Shown piece after piece: positions 12,101-23,244 of a DNA stretch of 64,000 nt (position 1 is its first letter; each line of letters begins with the position of its first letter). The notes under the pieces are model-generated. The model saw only the letters and a list, made by a program, of their open reading frames with translations. It made no database searches and was not told the origin of the DNA. Both the position numbers and the translations under genes were made by a program. This DNA is from Spisula solida (Eukaryota; Mollusca; Bivalvia; Venerida; Mactridae), in assembly GCA_947247005.1 (NCBI GenBank), contig OX365951.1:32354899-32418898 (forward strand), read 5' to 3'.

Positions 12101-14527
12101 TGGAACATTTCTTCTTTTTTCAAACTCAAATGATGGATCAACAGCCAAATCTTTCCCGGCAGCTTTTCTGAAAGCCTTTGTCCATCTTGATTTCCTTGGG
12201 TTACGCTTCTTCTTGAATGCCTTGTGACATTTTGACCGGCAGAATTTGAAAATCTGGAATAATAAAGACGCATAAACTTCAGCATGTTACTGGTATACAG
12301 TATAATATGGAATCCTTATAGGGTCACCAACAATTCTAATATTTATGAAGCCATTTAACTGTCAAAAATTTAAAAAGTTACAAAGCAGCGAAAGCTGTCG
12401 GACCAGCCAGTCTCAAAAGTCGCTGGTCCTTTGGGCCACCATTGAAAACTCGGTAGGGCCGACTTTAAAAATATGTTTGTTTCCCCTCCTGCGACCCTAA
12501 CCAGCTAGGGTAGGGTAGGAAGGTAGGGAAAATATTTTTTTTATTGAAATATTTTTTCATAAACTTAGTTTTTTTATTATAGAGATAGACATACTTGTAT
12601 AACTTGGCAGTCAATGGACGCATCTTGAAGCATAAATTATGAATGTCAAAATTATTAATGCTATGAGTTGGTACACTGTTAAACAAGTCAGTATCAATGT
12701 CAACTGACCAAGACATGCCCTAATAATTGCTAAGAAGCTATCTTTAATGGTTGTCATGAGTGAGTTGTCAATTTGTGCAAAAATTTGAAATGCAGTTCGT
12801 AATAAAGTCCAATATTGTGGAAATGACGTCATCTTATGACGTCATCTTTGTATGGCAGAGTATCATTTTCTCAAGCCGACACTTCGCCAGTTACTAAGTC
12901 TTTATTCAAGGCTTCATTCTCATTCAGATGGCTGTGAGGTTTGCCAATTACTTCATTCAATAGATCATAAAATGTATATTTGGGTGACGCTTTGATAATG
13001 CACTTTTTAACAAGTATCCCTGTAAAAACATCGTTTTTAACCCGCCCTGAAGCACAAACTGTGTGCTGCGCCGCCATGCTTGACTAAGGTTCCCTACTTC
13101 AACCCATTAATATTGACGATTACGCTGAAATTACAGGAACCAGCGAGCAGCTACTAAAAACCGTACCAGGCTGGATCAGAATGTTTCGTACCCAATAATA
13201 ATTGTACCTAAAATATTCGCACCCGGGCGTTTTTTTATGAAAAAAATATTTTTTTTGGGCCAACTTCAAAAAAATATTTACAGTCGCGACCATCTTCAAC
13301 GGTCGGTCGGGGGAGGGGAAACAAACTGTAACAATATTTTATTATTGGCCTAGTCTGAAGCCCTGACTTAAAACAAACAACACCTAAATATTTAATTGTT
13401 ACAAGATTCTACATGTATGCCAGTTTATCATACGATAATTAAAAGTCTGTGCGAGTTTGTATCTCCAGTTGGTTTGGAAACACTGAGAACTCAGAAGCAT
13501 TTCAGAAATGAACCAAGTACATTTCTAAGATTATATACAGCATTAGTGCGTCCGCATGTAGAATTTTCCAATGTTGTTTGGTACCCCGGTAACCCGTGTC
13601 TGAGAAAAGATATTGATAGCCTAGAAAGACTTCAGATGAGGGCGACGAGACTAGTACCAAGCTTGAGACATCTATCATACAGCGAACGTCTCAAAGCACT
13701 AAAGTTGCCATCCTTGTTACATAGACGTAAAAGAGGGGACTTAATTCAAACCTTTAAAATAGTGAAAGGACTAGATGATTGTGATTTCAACAAATTTTTT
13801 ACATACTCGTCATCAACGAGAGGTCACCATTTAAAATTGGATGTACCAAGTTCCAGAACCACCTTACGACAGAACCAGTTTTCTAGGAGAGTCATTTATA
13901 TGTGGAATGCGTTACCGCCAAATGTTATAAATTCAAAGGACGTGAATAGTTTTAAAATACGGTTGGACTGTCACTGGCAAGGCGATATACCTTATCAGTT
14001 ATAACTATATTAAAAAGTCAATTATGGAATGACTGTTTGAGTGCCATATATATCAAACTGTGATCAAAACCAATATTCTGATGTAATTGTGACTAACCAT
14101 ACAAGTTTGTGCTACATCAAGTCTACAAGAAGGGGGGCTTAAAAAGGACACTGTCCTTACTACAGAGCCCACAATCATCCTACAGGTACAGGTAAGTGCC
14201 CCGGCCAAGGATCTTTCGAACAGGGTCATCTCGATCCGTAGTCACCATGACAATGACCTTACTACTGAACTCAAGATCATCATAACGGTATAACTATATA
14301 ATAATAAGTCACAAACACAATAAATTACTGAGGCATTGCGCAATCAGACCAAAGAACTTTGTGAGAGTCGCGAAATTAGGTTATAAATAAACAATCTCGT
14401 CTAATCGCTTTCCATTGTGACTTAAATTGCATATAACTATTCTTACCTTACAATCGTTTCTTACAAACTGTATCCCATGACCTGGATACAGAGTAGATGA
14501 ACAAAAATAGCATTTTTCTAGACGCAT
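9190..14527 (-). CDS. RSL24D1: Ribosome biogenesis protein RLP24 (RSL24D1), 5 exons
   Basis: A complete gene of 163 aa, the same length as human RSL24D1. Coding exons on the - strand: 14527-14447, 12253-12067, 11312-11249, 10040-9958 and 9266-9190 (TAA). All junctions keep phase (lengths 81, 187, 64, 83, 77). The N-terminus [18 protein letters not shown] carries the L24e zinc-finger half C6-x2-C9; the second half is C32-x3-C36 ([10 protein letters not shown]). The basic [20 protein letters not shown] block and the FEFEKRRN segment are family hallmarks. The C-terminus is acidic ([13 protein letters not shown]). The protein is a nucleolar L24e-like factor that holds the eL24 site on pre-60S particles until it is exchanged in the cytoplasm. 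An antisense LINE fragment and several repeats lie in intron 1. Confidence 0.97.
9690..9900 (-). repeat. SINE-like repeat, TCCACATGTGG family, copy 1
   Basis: It shares CCAGTACTAAATTAACCTTC and GCTCCACATGTGGAAGAAAA with repeats at 21575-21785 and 40258-40580. Orientation is opposite to the 40-kb copy. It lies in the last RSL24D1 intron. The tRNA-like head is not clear in this copy. Confidence 0.65.
10080..10490. repeat. Dispersed intronic repeat, copy 1
   Basis: A copy of the same element lies at about 28760-29095. Shared blocks: ATTTGAGGTTGTACCTAAAC, ATGGTGAACAAGTATGCAAA, and an end with ATTCTTTGAATAGTGGAGCT. It sits in RSL24D1 intron 3, and its sister sits in an ABCG intron. No ORF. Confidence 0.75.
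12440..12560. repeat. GTTTCCCC-family palindromic repeat, copy 2
   Basis: CGGTAGGGCCGACTTTAAAA, TGTTTGTTTCCCCTCC, CTAGGGTAGGGTAGGAAGG and a T-rich core match the repeat at 5453-5800. It lies in RSL24D1 intron 1. Confidence 0.55.
12871..13077 (-). CDS. 68-aa open frame of unknown nature
   Basis: An ATG in the context CAAGCATGGCGGCGCAGC opens a frame of 68 codons ending TGA. The product begins [18 protein letters not shown] and includes [19 protein letters not shown]. It is less AT-biased than its surroundings and has mixed amino-acid composition, unlike the random frames nearby. It lies in RSL24D1 intron 1, on the same strand. I recognise no family. It could be a small gene, a first exon of something else, or a repeat remnant. 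Confidence 0.25.
   Translation of the reverse strand: MAAQHTVCASGRVKNDVFTGILVKKCIIKASPKYTFYDLLNEVIGKPHSHLNENEALNKDLVTGEVSA
13210..13370. repeat. GTTTCCCC-family palindromic repeat, copy 3
   Basis: GGGCCAACTTCAAAAAAATA at one side, then GGTCGGTCGGGGGAGGGGAA, ACAATATTTTATTATTGGCC at the other. It abuts the LINE fragment that begins near 13490. Confidence 0.55.
13396..14004 (+). mobile_element. 5'-truncated LINE, reverse transcriptase C-terminus (jockey/CR1-like)
   Basis: A 202-codon open frame. From about residue 35 it matches the C-terminal tail of non-LTR reverse transcriptases of the CR1/jockey type: [19 protein letters not shown], then [50 protein letters not shown] and [13 protein letters not shown]. 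The catalytic FADD region, endonuclease and ORF1 are missing, as expected for a 5'-truncated insertion; the first residues probably come from flanking DNA. The frame is intact to its TAA, which suggests a fairly recent copy. It lies antisense in RSL24D1 intron 1. Sequence after 14004 to about 14330 may be its 3' UTR. Confidence 0.88.
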
Positions 14528-14545
14528 GTTTCGTGTGTGTTTTCC

Positions 14546-14554
14546 CCGGAAGCG
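14546..14554 (-). promoter_or_regulatory. ETS-like site just upstream of RSL24D1 start
   Basis: CCGGAAGCG lies about 20 bp before the RSL24D1 ATG. ETS/GABP sites are common in promoters of ribosome-related genes. The position would be in the 5' UTR or at the start site; the role is inferred. Confidence 0.35.
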
Positions 14555-14764
14555 AGGGATCGATAAAAGGACCGCTCATCCGTACATATTCCGGACCGTA
14601 ATAATTTAGCGTTTATCTCCCTTAGATTGGAAGATTTAGCAAATCTCATGTCAGTATAGAAATCGATAAATTTCCGTAGAAATGGCCGAGTAGTTCCGAG
14701 TGATGTATGTACTAACACGTGTTAAAACTCGCAATCATGGAAATGGGGGGAAAGTGACCAAATC

Positions 14765-14788
14765 AAGATGGCCGCCAAGATGGCCGCC
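14765..14788. promoter_or_regulatory. Perfect tandem pair AAGATGGCCGCC, YY1-like
   Basis: The 12-mer AAGATGGCCGCC occurs twice back to back, about 240 bp upstream of the RSL24D1 ATG. It resembles the YY1 core (AAGATGGCGGC) with one change. It stands out as a GC-rich island in AT-rich DNA. It may instead mark the edge of the repeat that follows. Confidence 0.35.
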
Positions 14789-14929
14789 GTTTCATTATAT
14801 TGCTATGTATTGGCCATTATATAGGCAATTATTGAGCGTAAAGAGCTCAAAATATGTAATTTTGTACTAGAATGTATTAACAAATTATATGTCTAACAAA
14901 TTATATAATACATTACACTATTATAGACG

Positions 14930-15700
14930 TATTGTTACCAAAAGGAGGCCCGAAAAGGGTATTTTGAGAAAAATATAATAAAATAAAAACAGGTTTGTAT
15001 CCTTATTCCAGTATTCCATATGGCTTAACAAGACAATTATAAAATGCATTTCAGATGATCTTACAATGTTTTTTACATAATTTAAATCATTTCAAAGCAC
15101 TACTTATCAGTCAATTGAGGCCCTAATTTGGATATACTCAATCATGAAAAAGTAGATGAAGTAGGCGTTTTCACAGTTCTATCGGTAAGACACATAAATG
15201 GTACCTGAAATGTATAACAAACGATCTGTAGCTGTGATTTATATTTGTTTAATGTGCAAATTCAACAGATAGATACTTAAGTAAGAGTTCAATGTAAAAA
15301 TGAGGCCCCAATAGGGGTAAAACCCAAAGCTTATTCCTGTTATAAGGTACAATAGAAAATACGTCAAATCATTAAGGTAATGTACAATTACAAGAAATAG
15401 CTATATAACTTTAATAAGTACTATAAATACTGATCTGAGTAGCATGAATATACATCAAATATTTTAATGCTTGTTCGAATTAAATAAAATTGAGGCTGTA
15501 ATAGGGGTAATTAAAAAGGGAAAAATAAAATGAAATCCATTAGTAGAGAAGTATTCTTTAAATGTATTTTCTTAAAGTTTTAATCGAAGGAACTCGGTAA
15601 CCCAAGTTCATACTGTGTTAAATGTTGACATTTGAGCTATTTCACATTTTAATAGTTTTAAATATGTACATGAGGCCCCGCTTGAGGTACTTAAACAAGA
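14930..15700. repeat. GAGGCCC array, about 180-bp spacing
   Basis: The motif GAGGCCCC followed by AAT/AAAGGGGTA recurs at about 14946, 15118, 15302, 15491 and 15671, spaced 172-189 bp. Between motifs the DNA is AT-rich and diverged. The same motif, with other spacing, fills the inverted arms of the foldback element at 54311-57952, so the two are related families. Confidence 0.8.
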
Positions 15701-18065
15701 CATGGAGTACATTGTTAGGCAAGAGCAGTAAATACCCAATTTATAGTCAAAAGTTCTTGCAGAATTGCTAACAATATTGTATGTGTTTCAATATTTACCA
15801 CGACTAAATTTTTTATTACATGTTACATTATTCCAACTATGAATACAACAAACTTGCAATTGATCTAAGCATACTCAAAACACCATACTGCTTATCCTTA
15901 GTTTACATTGTATTATTTAAGTGAAACATGTAAAAGAGCAATCAAATGCATAGAGACGGCATTACCCTCCTAAATTCTGAAAGGGGCATGCGTTCATTTT
16001 GTATTAATGTGTATGCTATTCAATGCCCTGGTGGAAGTTTTTGTGTGCTGGGGGTCGGTACGGCACAATGAATAGTTGTGTCCTGAATCATAAGAGCGCA
16101 GAATGGCTTTTCTTGACAATAGCCTATGATACAGAGCGTACAATTGAAGTAACCAACCTTGATAGGTACTCAATGAGCCAGGAATACATGGTAAGGTAAC
16201 TCGCACGAGTCAGAAATGGCATTTTTAGTAGGTAGTGGTAGGTTTCCCAATAACTGCATCTGACTGCATTAGGTTCTACAAGGACACATAGATGGCAATG
16301 TTGAACAGTGTAAAATATCTCCATATTGCCAGGAATATCTGTATACGACAGTGTTAACTATCGCATGGTCCAATACTAGGTATCCATAGATATGGCTGAA
16401 TTATGCAGTTGCCTTAACCAAATCGAACCCGACCGCTGTGCCAAGGAGTGACATATACCACATGAAATAATGAATGGTTGTTCCTATGAATGTTAGCCTA
16501 GCTACCCTACATAGACAGTAATGGGTGTGGCAATAAGTGTTCGGTGCCTAGTGAAACCCGGACAGGGTGCATCGAGGAGGTGTATTAAGTAATCACTAAG
16601 CATGGCGTTTTAGTAACCCACAAAAAGGCCACAACCGAGACAATGCGTGTTAGGTACTGTACTGAGCACTGAATGGAATATAATACCAAGCTAGTGATGT
16701 TAGTTAGATACCATAAGAAGCAAATAATGAATTTTCCGATCACTGTTAGTTACACCGTATAAAATGGTTATTCCAGGCAATGTTAGAAACCCCACAGAGT
16801 AATGGCTGTCTAAGCTTAACAAATTTTGCACGAACATTGTTGTTTGAATCTGTTTACACGTTTAATTGCGTTCGTTTGTATAAGTTTTGAAACACTCTGT
16901 ATGCATCATCTGTCCCTCATCTGTTTTAGTATCTGATCCCCGTATTTCACGTGCCCTGTTCACACTGTCCCTCTCCTTCTTCCTCAACTTTACAACTGTC
17001 TGTTCAGAGAGTGTCTTCTTACAAATCACACATAATTCATCCATCTACAATAGAAATGGGACTGTTACATTCAGTATGCATGTTACGATGTATGTTAATC
17101 TGACTTTCGAATTTCAAGTTTACATACTACATTAAATGGTTTGTACATACCTATATACACTCATTAAAAGCTATAAGTACACCAACTTGTTACGCTTGTA
17201 TCTTTTTTATTATACATGATAGATTGTTCTTTTTTTTCATGTGTTCGTGCAAGTAGTATAAAAACAATATCCGATAATTGGATATTTGTATTTGACTTGG
17301 AGTAGGCAGTGAGTCGTGAACCATCCAAATTCAGAAAAAATGCACGTGCACAACACGGCATATTGTATAATGTCTTGAATTGTTGACTACACATTGTCCA
17401 GCAATACCAAAACCCTAAAAAAAATAAAATCTGAAGAACTCTGATTACAGAAAAAACAAGAGATGTTTGTAAAACATGCATGTTTTATGGCAACGAATAG
17501 TCATGTATACTTGGCATTGACCTATAGCTTGGATACTATGTAAGAAATTGCCAAATATAGTAGCTTGCACCAAAATCCTCAAACCGATGAATGGGTCACA
17601 GAGTACCATATTCTTCGAATAGCCTAGCTAAAAACTCACCAGGCACCAACTTAATTTGTTACGGAAATTTATCAGATTCTTGGCATGTTTTTGCATTTAA
17701 AATTCCTACCCCACAGGTATCTGTATCCCAAATATTATACCAGGTATATAAATAACAAACACAATTCAGTAAATTACAGGTATATTGATTCCGATACTAA
17801 ATAACAAACTTTAACAAGCAACAAACTGACACAAGAACATATCGAGAGTAATGCTTAACTTTAACCAGAGTATTTGGCAATAAATAAGCTCATTACAATA
17901 GCAGGTAGAACGTACATCCTGATTTACATAGCAGCAGCAAACGTATACAGTAAAATCTTGAGGTCTGGAGTGATCGGGACAGGTAAAATACTCCAGATAA
18001 ACCAGGTTCTCGTAATAGCAAAAGTTCAATTGATGATACAAACAAAAGTTGGTTCAACTATTGCT
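15700..18065. other. Repeat-derived stretch downstream of the GAGGCCC array
   Basis: No host gene is recognised. Between 15.97 and 16.85 kb the sequence has degenerate words such as GGCAATGTTAG, CCAATACTAGG and TACCCTACATAG, similar in style to 55.2-55.9 kb inside the foldback element. A short finger-like ORF lies at 16862-17044. I could not find a right-hand inverted arm, so element borders are unknown. Confidence 0.45.
16862..17044 (-). pseudogene. Fragment of repeat-encoded Cys/His finger protein
   Basis: A 60-codon frame begins MDELCVICKKTLSEQTVVKL and includes MMHTECFKTYTNERN. The C-x2-C near the N-terminus and H-x-x-C near the end are spaced like the N-terminal finger of multi-copy, transposon-associated proteins of invertebrates. 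TTCTATTGTAG precedes the ATG, so this may be an internal exon start. The frame stops soon after the finger. I am confident of the motif pattern, not of the family. Confidence 0.4.
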
Positions 18066-18292
18066 CACTGGCTTAGAATTAGAAGGTTACAATTGTAAGT
18101 ACTATTATGACCTTATAAGACTAATACATATTTAAAATCTGCATCACAATTCGCTTCTTATGAGCCTATTTTCATGAAAATCGGAAATGGTCATGTTTTC
18201 CATATGTAAAGAGTAGTTTTCAGACAGTTTGTTCTTGTTTTCTTAAATAACTGATTTTGTACTTACGACGTTCTAATTCTAACCCAGCGTGT
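18066..18292. repeat. Inverted repeat with TTAGAATTAGAA arms
   Basis: CACTGGCTTAGAATTAGAAG followed by TTGTAAGTAC at the left end is mirrored by GTACTTACGACGTTCTAATT then CTAACCCAGCG at the right. A single matching arm also occurs at about 695-730. It is probably a small non-autonomous DNA element. Confidence 0.6.
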
Positions 18293-18899
18293 CAATTACA
18301 TGAATTAAAACCAATGTACATTGATACAATGCATGTGTTTATCCGTGATAGCAAAAATATGTAAATAAAAACAACATTTTCTGTGATTAATAACATAACC
18401 AAAAGCATAACACTGCTGTTTCTGTTCAACATAAGAAAAGCATACAAACTGAAACATACGTTCATAAATGAATGAAGTGAACATTAATGACCAAACTTCA
18501 CTAATAATATGTTTTTTTATGGATAGAAGGCATAATTTAATTGTGATGAAACCAAAACAAAACCTAGGCTACCAATATACAGTGTCAAGTCCACTCAAAA
18601 ACTAAAATATTTCTTATGTTACATCAATTTCTCGTCAATACCTTGTTTGTAACAAATATTGAAAAAATAATTTAAATGTAGTCTCATTATTATTATAATT
18701 GTTCTGGCTATATGTGTATGAGTTATGTATTATGCCGAATAAAGTTATATTACCGATATGTTATAAAGTGATCCTAAAGAATATTATAACAAAAAGCTAT
18801 TGTCACAATGCGCGATAAACATGAACTACACAGAGGCAAAATGTTGACATTTTTTATTACCTCGGGATACTTATAGAGCAGGTAATTATCGATCAAAGT

Positions 18900-19080
18900 C
18901 AAAGGGACCATCGCCTGTGCTCGACATAAACCGGGTGCTTGTAATACTGATGCATGTCATATAGATGTAAATTTATATACAATATAGAGCAAATTCGCCA
19001 GGACCTTGAAACTTGCTTGAGATAGACCGGGTGCTTGTGATATTGATGCTTGTCATAACAAAGTTTTACTGTAATGTACG
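18900..19080. repeat. About 100-bp direct duplication (CCGGGTGCTTGT)
   Basis: GACATAAACCGGGTGCTTGT, GATGCATGTCATA recurs about 100 bp later as GATAGACCGGGTGCTTGTGA, GATGCTTGTCATA. Nearby, a block around TAACTTATATCAAGACAA at about 19130 recurs at about 19775, so 19.0-19.85 kb is built from duplicated pieces. Confidence 0.6.
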
Positions 19081-19606
19081 TGTGGAGTTTCATTTCTTCA
19101 GGTGGGGGGGGTATTCTTACATAATAAGTTTAACTTATATCAAGACAAACATACATAAAACGTGAGATTCAAACTTCAGTAAAAACAACACTTAGTCTAA
19201 AATTGTAAATTAAAAAGAAACAAATACGTCAACAACATACTGTTATGGATTCTAACAAGTACTTGAAAAGTGAGTAAAACTATCATAGAAGTTCAAAGTT
19301 TTGTCACATATTTGTGTGTCATATGGGAATTGGGAAGTACTGGTATAAGAAATGCAAATTCTCTTCATTTCAAGAACACCTGAAAGTGAATTAAATTTGC
19401 ATTTGAACACAGCCAGCAGCTTTACCTAGTATATACACATAGAGAAAACGCAAGTGTACTTGAATTAACATTAAAACACAGCAGCTGCTGGTTGATGACC
19501 TCATCAACTAAGCCAAATGTTGTAACGTTCTGAGGAAAGAATGTAGTTTGACGTCACCCATGTCTTGTTGTGCGGTAAAATGCAAAATGTTGACTATGTT
19601 AGAATG

Positions 19607-19721
19607 GAAATAATGAATATATAGCTGTGCTTTGTTAGAATAAAACACAGGCACTTGTTGCATCTGAACAAGTGTCTGTGTTTTATTCTACAACAAAGCA
19701 CAGCTATATATTCATTATTTC
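19607..19721. repeat. Near-perfect 115-bp hairpin
   Basis: The left arm starts GAAATAATGAATATATAGCT and ends CACTTGTT; the right arm is its reverse complement with one mismatch and a 2-nt bulge, around a loop of about 7 nt. Arms are about 53 bp. No transposon ends or target duplication are obvious. It could be a MITE or give a foldback RNA. Confidence 0.9.
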
Positions 19722-19860
19722 TTAATTCAAACTATATGAAATACAAGGGTGGTTTTATTCTGACATAAAATGTTTAACTTATATCAAGACAACGATTCAT
19801 AAACCGTGAGATTTAAACTCCAGGAAAAACACCATTTAAATAAGTACAAACTTGTAACAA

Positions 19861-20360
19861 TGGGTCTTCAATTTTTAACATACAACAACTTAACAATGAG
19901 ATTCAAGGAAAATGATAAAATAAGATATTCTAACAATTAAAGTAGAGTAATGATAAACTGTCATGATTAATGCATGCATCTTATCTGTACATACCTGCTA
20001 CATACAACAGAAATGATATACTTGAACCCTCTGACTTGATTCTGACAAACTGGTTTAATTTTGTAAAAATTATTGGTATTTCAACAAAGACATGGTAAAA
20101 TCCAGTACAAAATTGTCAAAATTACCCTTGAAGTTCAGCACCAAGTAAAACCCCTAGTAGGTGGCTTAGAAATAATGTTCATAAATGTGCTAAATAGCAA
20201 TAGCCAATAATGCCTTATATAGAAATTATCCCCATAATGTTGACTTAGTAGTTTTACATATAATATTACTTTTTTGATATAATACAAAATCTGATTAGGA
20301 ATAATTTAACATGTAGATAGACATAGTATGATTACAGATATATTGCAGAGTGTAACTAAT
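19861..20360. other. AT-rich intergenic stretch
   Basis: I see no gene, tandem array or clear element. Confidence 0.4.
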
Positions 20361-20502
20361 AGGAGAGATCATGTTTGTATACAGAGTTACTCATATGCAA
20401 ATGTGCCAACCAGCTAGCTATTGGTTAATGACAGGTCTTTATTGTTCATTCATCCAATAAATTTCCAGAGGGAACTTTGCATATAAATTAATGATCTCCC
20501 CT
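20361..20502. mobile_element. 142-bp MITE, GGAGAGATCAT ends, copy 1
   Basis: Ends AGGAGAGATCATGTTTGTAT and ATGATCTCCCCT are inverted. The interior CAGCTAGCTATTGGTTAATG, TTCATTCATCCAATA and TTTGCATA is shared with 30550-30682, an intronic copy in the ABCG gene. Confidence 0.8.
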
Positions 20503-21298
20503 ATCAAGTAATAAATTACTATAGATCAACTATTATCTTATAAAGCTTAAATATAAACAACTCCTACAGCACTATACAATATGGCTTGTTACTAACGCTA
20601 GCACTTAAAGCAATATACATCAGTCACGCTTCATTAAATAAGACGAGCGTAAGCTACCTAGAAAATAGAAAGTTAAATTATTAACAACAATATACATGTT
20701 CACATGGCCAATCTCCCGCCGAAGCATAGGTATGAGAGGTGTTCAAAATGGTTGTATGGTAAGGTTCTATTATGACAGAATGAAATACTCCCTGACCTGA
20801 TGTTGAGTTATGATTTGGACAGCATAAATACAATAAAAGAACCTTTCATGTACCTATATCCCACATGACTAGTAATGTATAGCTCTTCAGTAACTTGAAC
20901 AAGTGAAACAAGATTGAGCTTTATGTCTTAACCCTTTACTCCAAAAATATACCAATTCACGCCCCTATCATTGGTGTGCATTACCATCAGTGTCTAATTA
21001 CAGAAATGGACTTATGCTATTATTAATATTCCTAAAAAGTTGCATTCTCAATATTTGTCAGAAAAAGCTGCACTTGAGTTGTGTACTTATCCTAGCTCAT
21101 CTCTGATCAGAATAAGGTAATATGGAGTAATGGGTTAAGCAATTACAGACACTAACTTTATTGTCGGCAGTTTGAACAAAGGCTTAGACATATTTTCATT
21201 TTAGTTAGCCTTGCCATCAAGAAACTATTACCAAAAGAGCAGAGTCAGGAGAGATTGTTACATGGTTCTTCCACTTAATACTATAAAATGATCATTTT
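20503..21298. other. AT-rich intergenic stretch
   Basis: No supported gene or RNA. Nothing beyond low-complexity AT runs. Confidence 0.4.
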
Positions 21299-21495
21299 CA
21301 AGGGGGTTTAATTTTCGTTGATTTCGTTGTTAAACTCGACCATGAAATATCATCCCCATGATTAATCGACCTACCAATTACAGTATATGTGATTACCCTT
21401 CCATGTTTTGTAATCCATGAATTTACAACCCCACAAAAATAATTTTTTAGCAAATCCATGAAATTCAATACCCACAAAAATATGTGATTGTACAG
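21299..21495. repeat. Dispersed repeat, TTCGTTGATTTC family, copy 1
   Basis: AATTTTCGTTGATTTCGTTG, CTCGACCATGAAAT and GGTCGATTAATC-like words recur in reverse orientation at 34416-34632 (GAAATCAACGAAAATT, GAGGTCGATTGATCG). It is probably a short non-autonomous element. Confidence 0.6.
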
Positions 21496-21574
21496 TATTC
21501 TACATCATTTTGTTAACTTTGAACAGACTATAATATATTCTGGAATCATCTTTTGTTTCTTTGTTCATCCGGGT

Positions 21575-21785
21575 TAAGGCTTTTTATCAACAATTTTTCC
21601 GTTACATACGGCATACGATTCAGGTACACAATTTTCCTGGACTGTATTCTTGCCAGTACTAACTTACCCTTTTTCACACGGAACCAGCAACTTAGGAAAA
21701 TCGACATAGTTGTCAAATGGAAAGGGAATGACTTGTCGTGACTGGGAATCAAAACTAACCACTTGATCAGAGATGTGGCTACAGG
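21575..21785 (-). repeat. tRNA-derived SINE, TCCACATGTGG family, copy 2
   Basis: The reverse strand has a B-box-like GATTCCCAGTCACGAC near 21740, followed by a body that matches the 40258-40580 copy: GGTTCC(G)TGTG, AAGTTAGTACTGGCAAGAAT and CCAGGAAAA. The tail end is at the lower coordinate. Confidence 0.65.
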
Positions 21786-21922
21786 GTCATATATTATGAT
21801 ACGATTAATAAAACGATGATAAGTCTTTAGTTTAGAGCAGCAACTGATAGAATACAATGATGTCACACAAAGTGAAAGGTTTGTAAAGTTTGCAGTCATG
21901 CTTCGGACTGAAGTGTTACAGA

Positions 21923-22266
21923 CGCATACATGTTTTGCAGACCCCTTTGCGTGAGATTGGTGATGGAAATGCAGGAGATTTCATTAAAAAGCAGGAGATT
22001 TTCCTTGCTGAAACTTTAGACTTAAAGTATTGAAGTTTATATGCTGTTTTCACTTATCTTAATTTGATGACAATACCATGCATGCTTCATGTAGCAATTT
22101 AAACTAATATTTGTCATCATTTTCATAATGTAAACAAAAAATGTCAGATTCCAATGAATTGTCAATGAAATGCGTGAGATTTGATAAATTAGCCTCTGAT
22201 CATGCAGGAGTAGAGTCTCAAATGCAGGAGACTCACGCATGATGCAGGAGATCTGGCATGTATGCA
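21923..22266. repeat. Dispersed repeat, copy 2 (GCGTGAGAT family)
   Basis: Sister of 1633-1925, with CAGACCCCTTTGCGTGAGAT at the start and GAGATCTGGCATGTATGCAG at the end. An extra GCAGGAG-rich stretch lengthens this copy. Confidence 0.7.
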
Positions 22267-22617
22267 GACAACTTGACAGACATCATTACATAATAACTCC
22301 TTACCCTTCATTCGGCGGGAAGACTATAACGAACAATTAACAAAAATAACAGTCATCTAGATTACAAAATAACAAAACAATACCGACATAAAAACGTTTT
22401 CCTTTTTCAAAATACAAATCTTAGTGTCAAAATACACTGCAATAAATCAATCTGTACAATCGTGTTACAGCAATTCTAAGGCAACGTCATTTTGTAATAC
22501 CTGAGGAAAAGAGAAAATGAACTAGGTGAAGGCATCAATAAAGACAATAAGCTAGAGGAGTCAGTGCAAGTACAGACCAGCATATAGAAACCACTTTTCG
22601 GACGACTCGTGGAATAA

Positions 22618-22968
22618 GGCCAGAGTTTTGTTTCTTAGACCCTTGATCTTGAATTTTTTTGTCATTTCCAAAAAAATAATGAAAATCTTGAAAAACTAAA
22701 ATTGAAAATAATGTTTTGATGGTAATAGACCCGCCTTGTTTTATTTTTTGAATTTTTTTTCACTATTTTTTGTTACTGATAAGCTGGTATTTTAAGTGCT
22801 TCAGTGCAGTCCTAAGATAAATTGGCTCTTTTCGTGAAAACACTGTTGTCGATTGGTTTAAATTGGACCGTCATTGACTAGCCCAGTAGCCCACCACCAA
22901 GAGTGTGGTAGCTATAATTTGAGCGTTTTTTTCCCCTCCTGAGTAATAAACAATTAAAAACTCTGGCC
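22618..22968. mobile_element. 351-bp MITE with TAA duplication (PIF/Harbinger-like)
   Basis: Starts GGCCAGAGTTTTGTTTC and ends CAATTAAAAACTCTGGCC, flanked by TAA on both sides. Three-base TAA/TTA duplications and GGCC ends fit the PIF/Harbinger group. The interior is T/A-rich with no ORF. Confidence 0.8.
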
Positions 22969-23244
22969 TAAGGAGACAAGCCATGAATCATAGAAGTATG
23001 GAACAAACCATAATCATTCATTGCATACAAGGAACTATTTGTACCATACCCATATGCCATAAACTATGTGCTACTTTCAAACACGGGAAAATCATATATT
23101 AAATAAAAGAATAGAGTAGTTAGGAAAATTTCTCATGTTTTATATAGAATTCTACTAGTTAACCAGCATGAATGTCATGTTTCAGGGTCTTAGGCCCAAG
23201 CTTTCTTCAGTTATTGATCAGAAACAATATGGTCTACCAATCTT

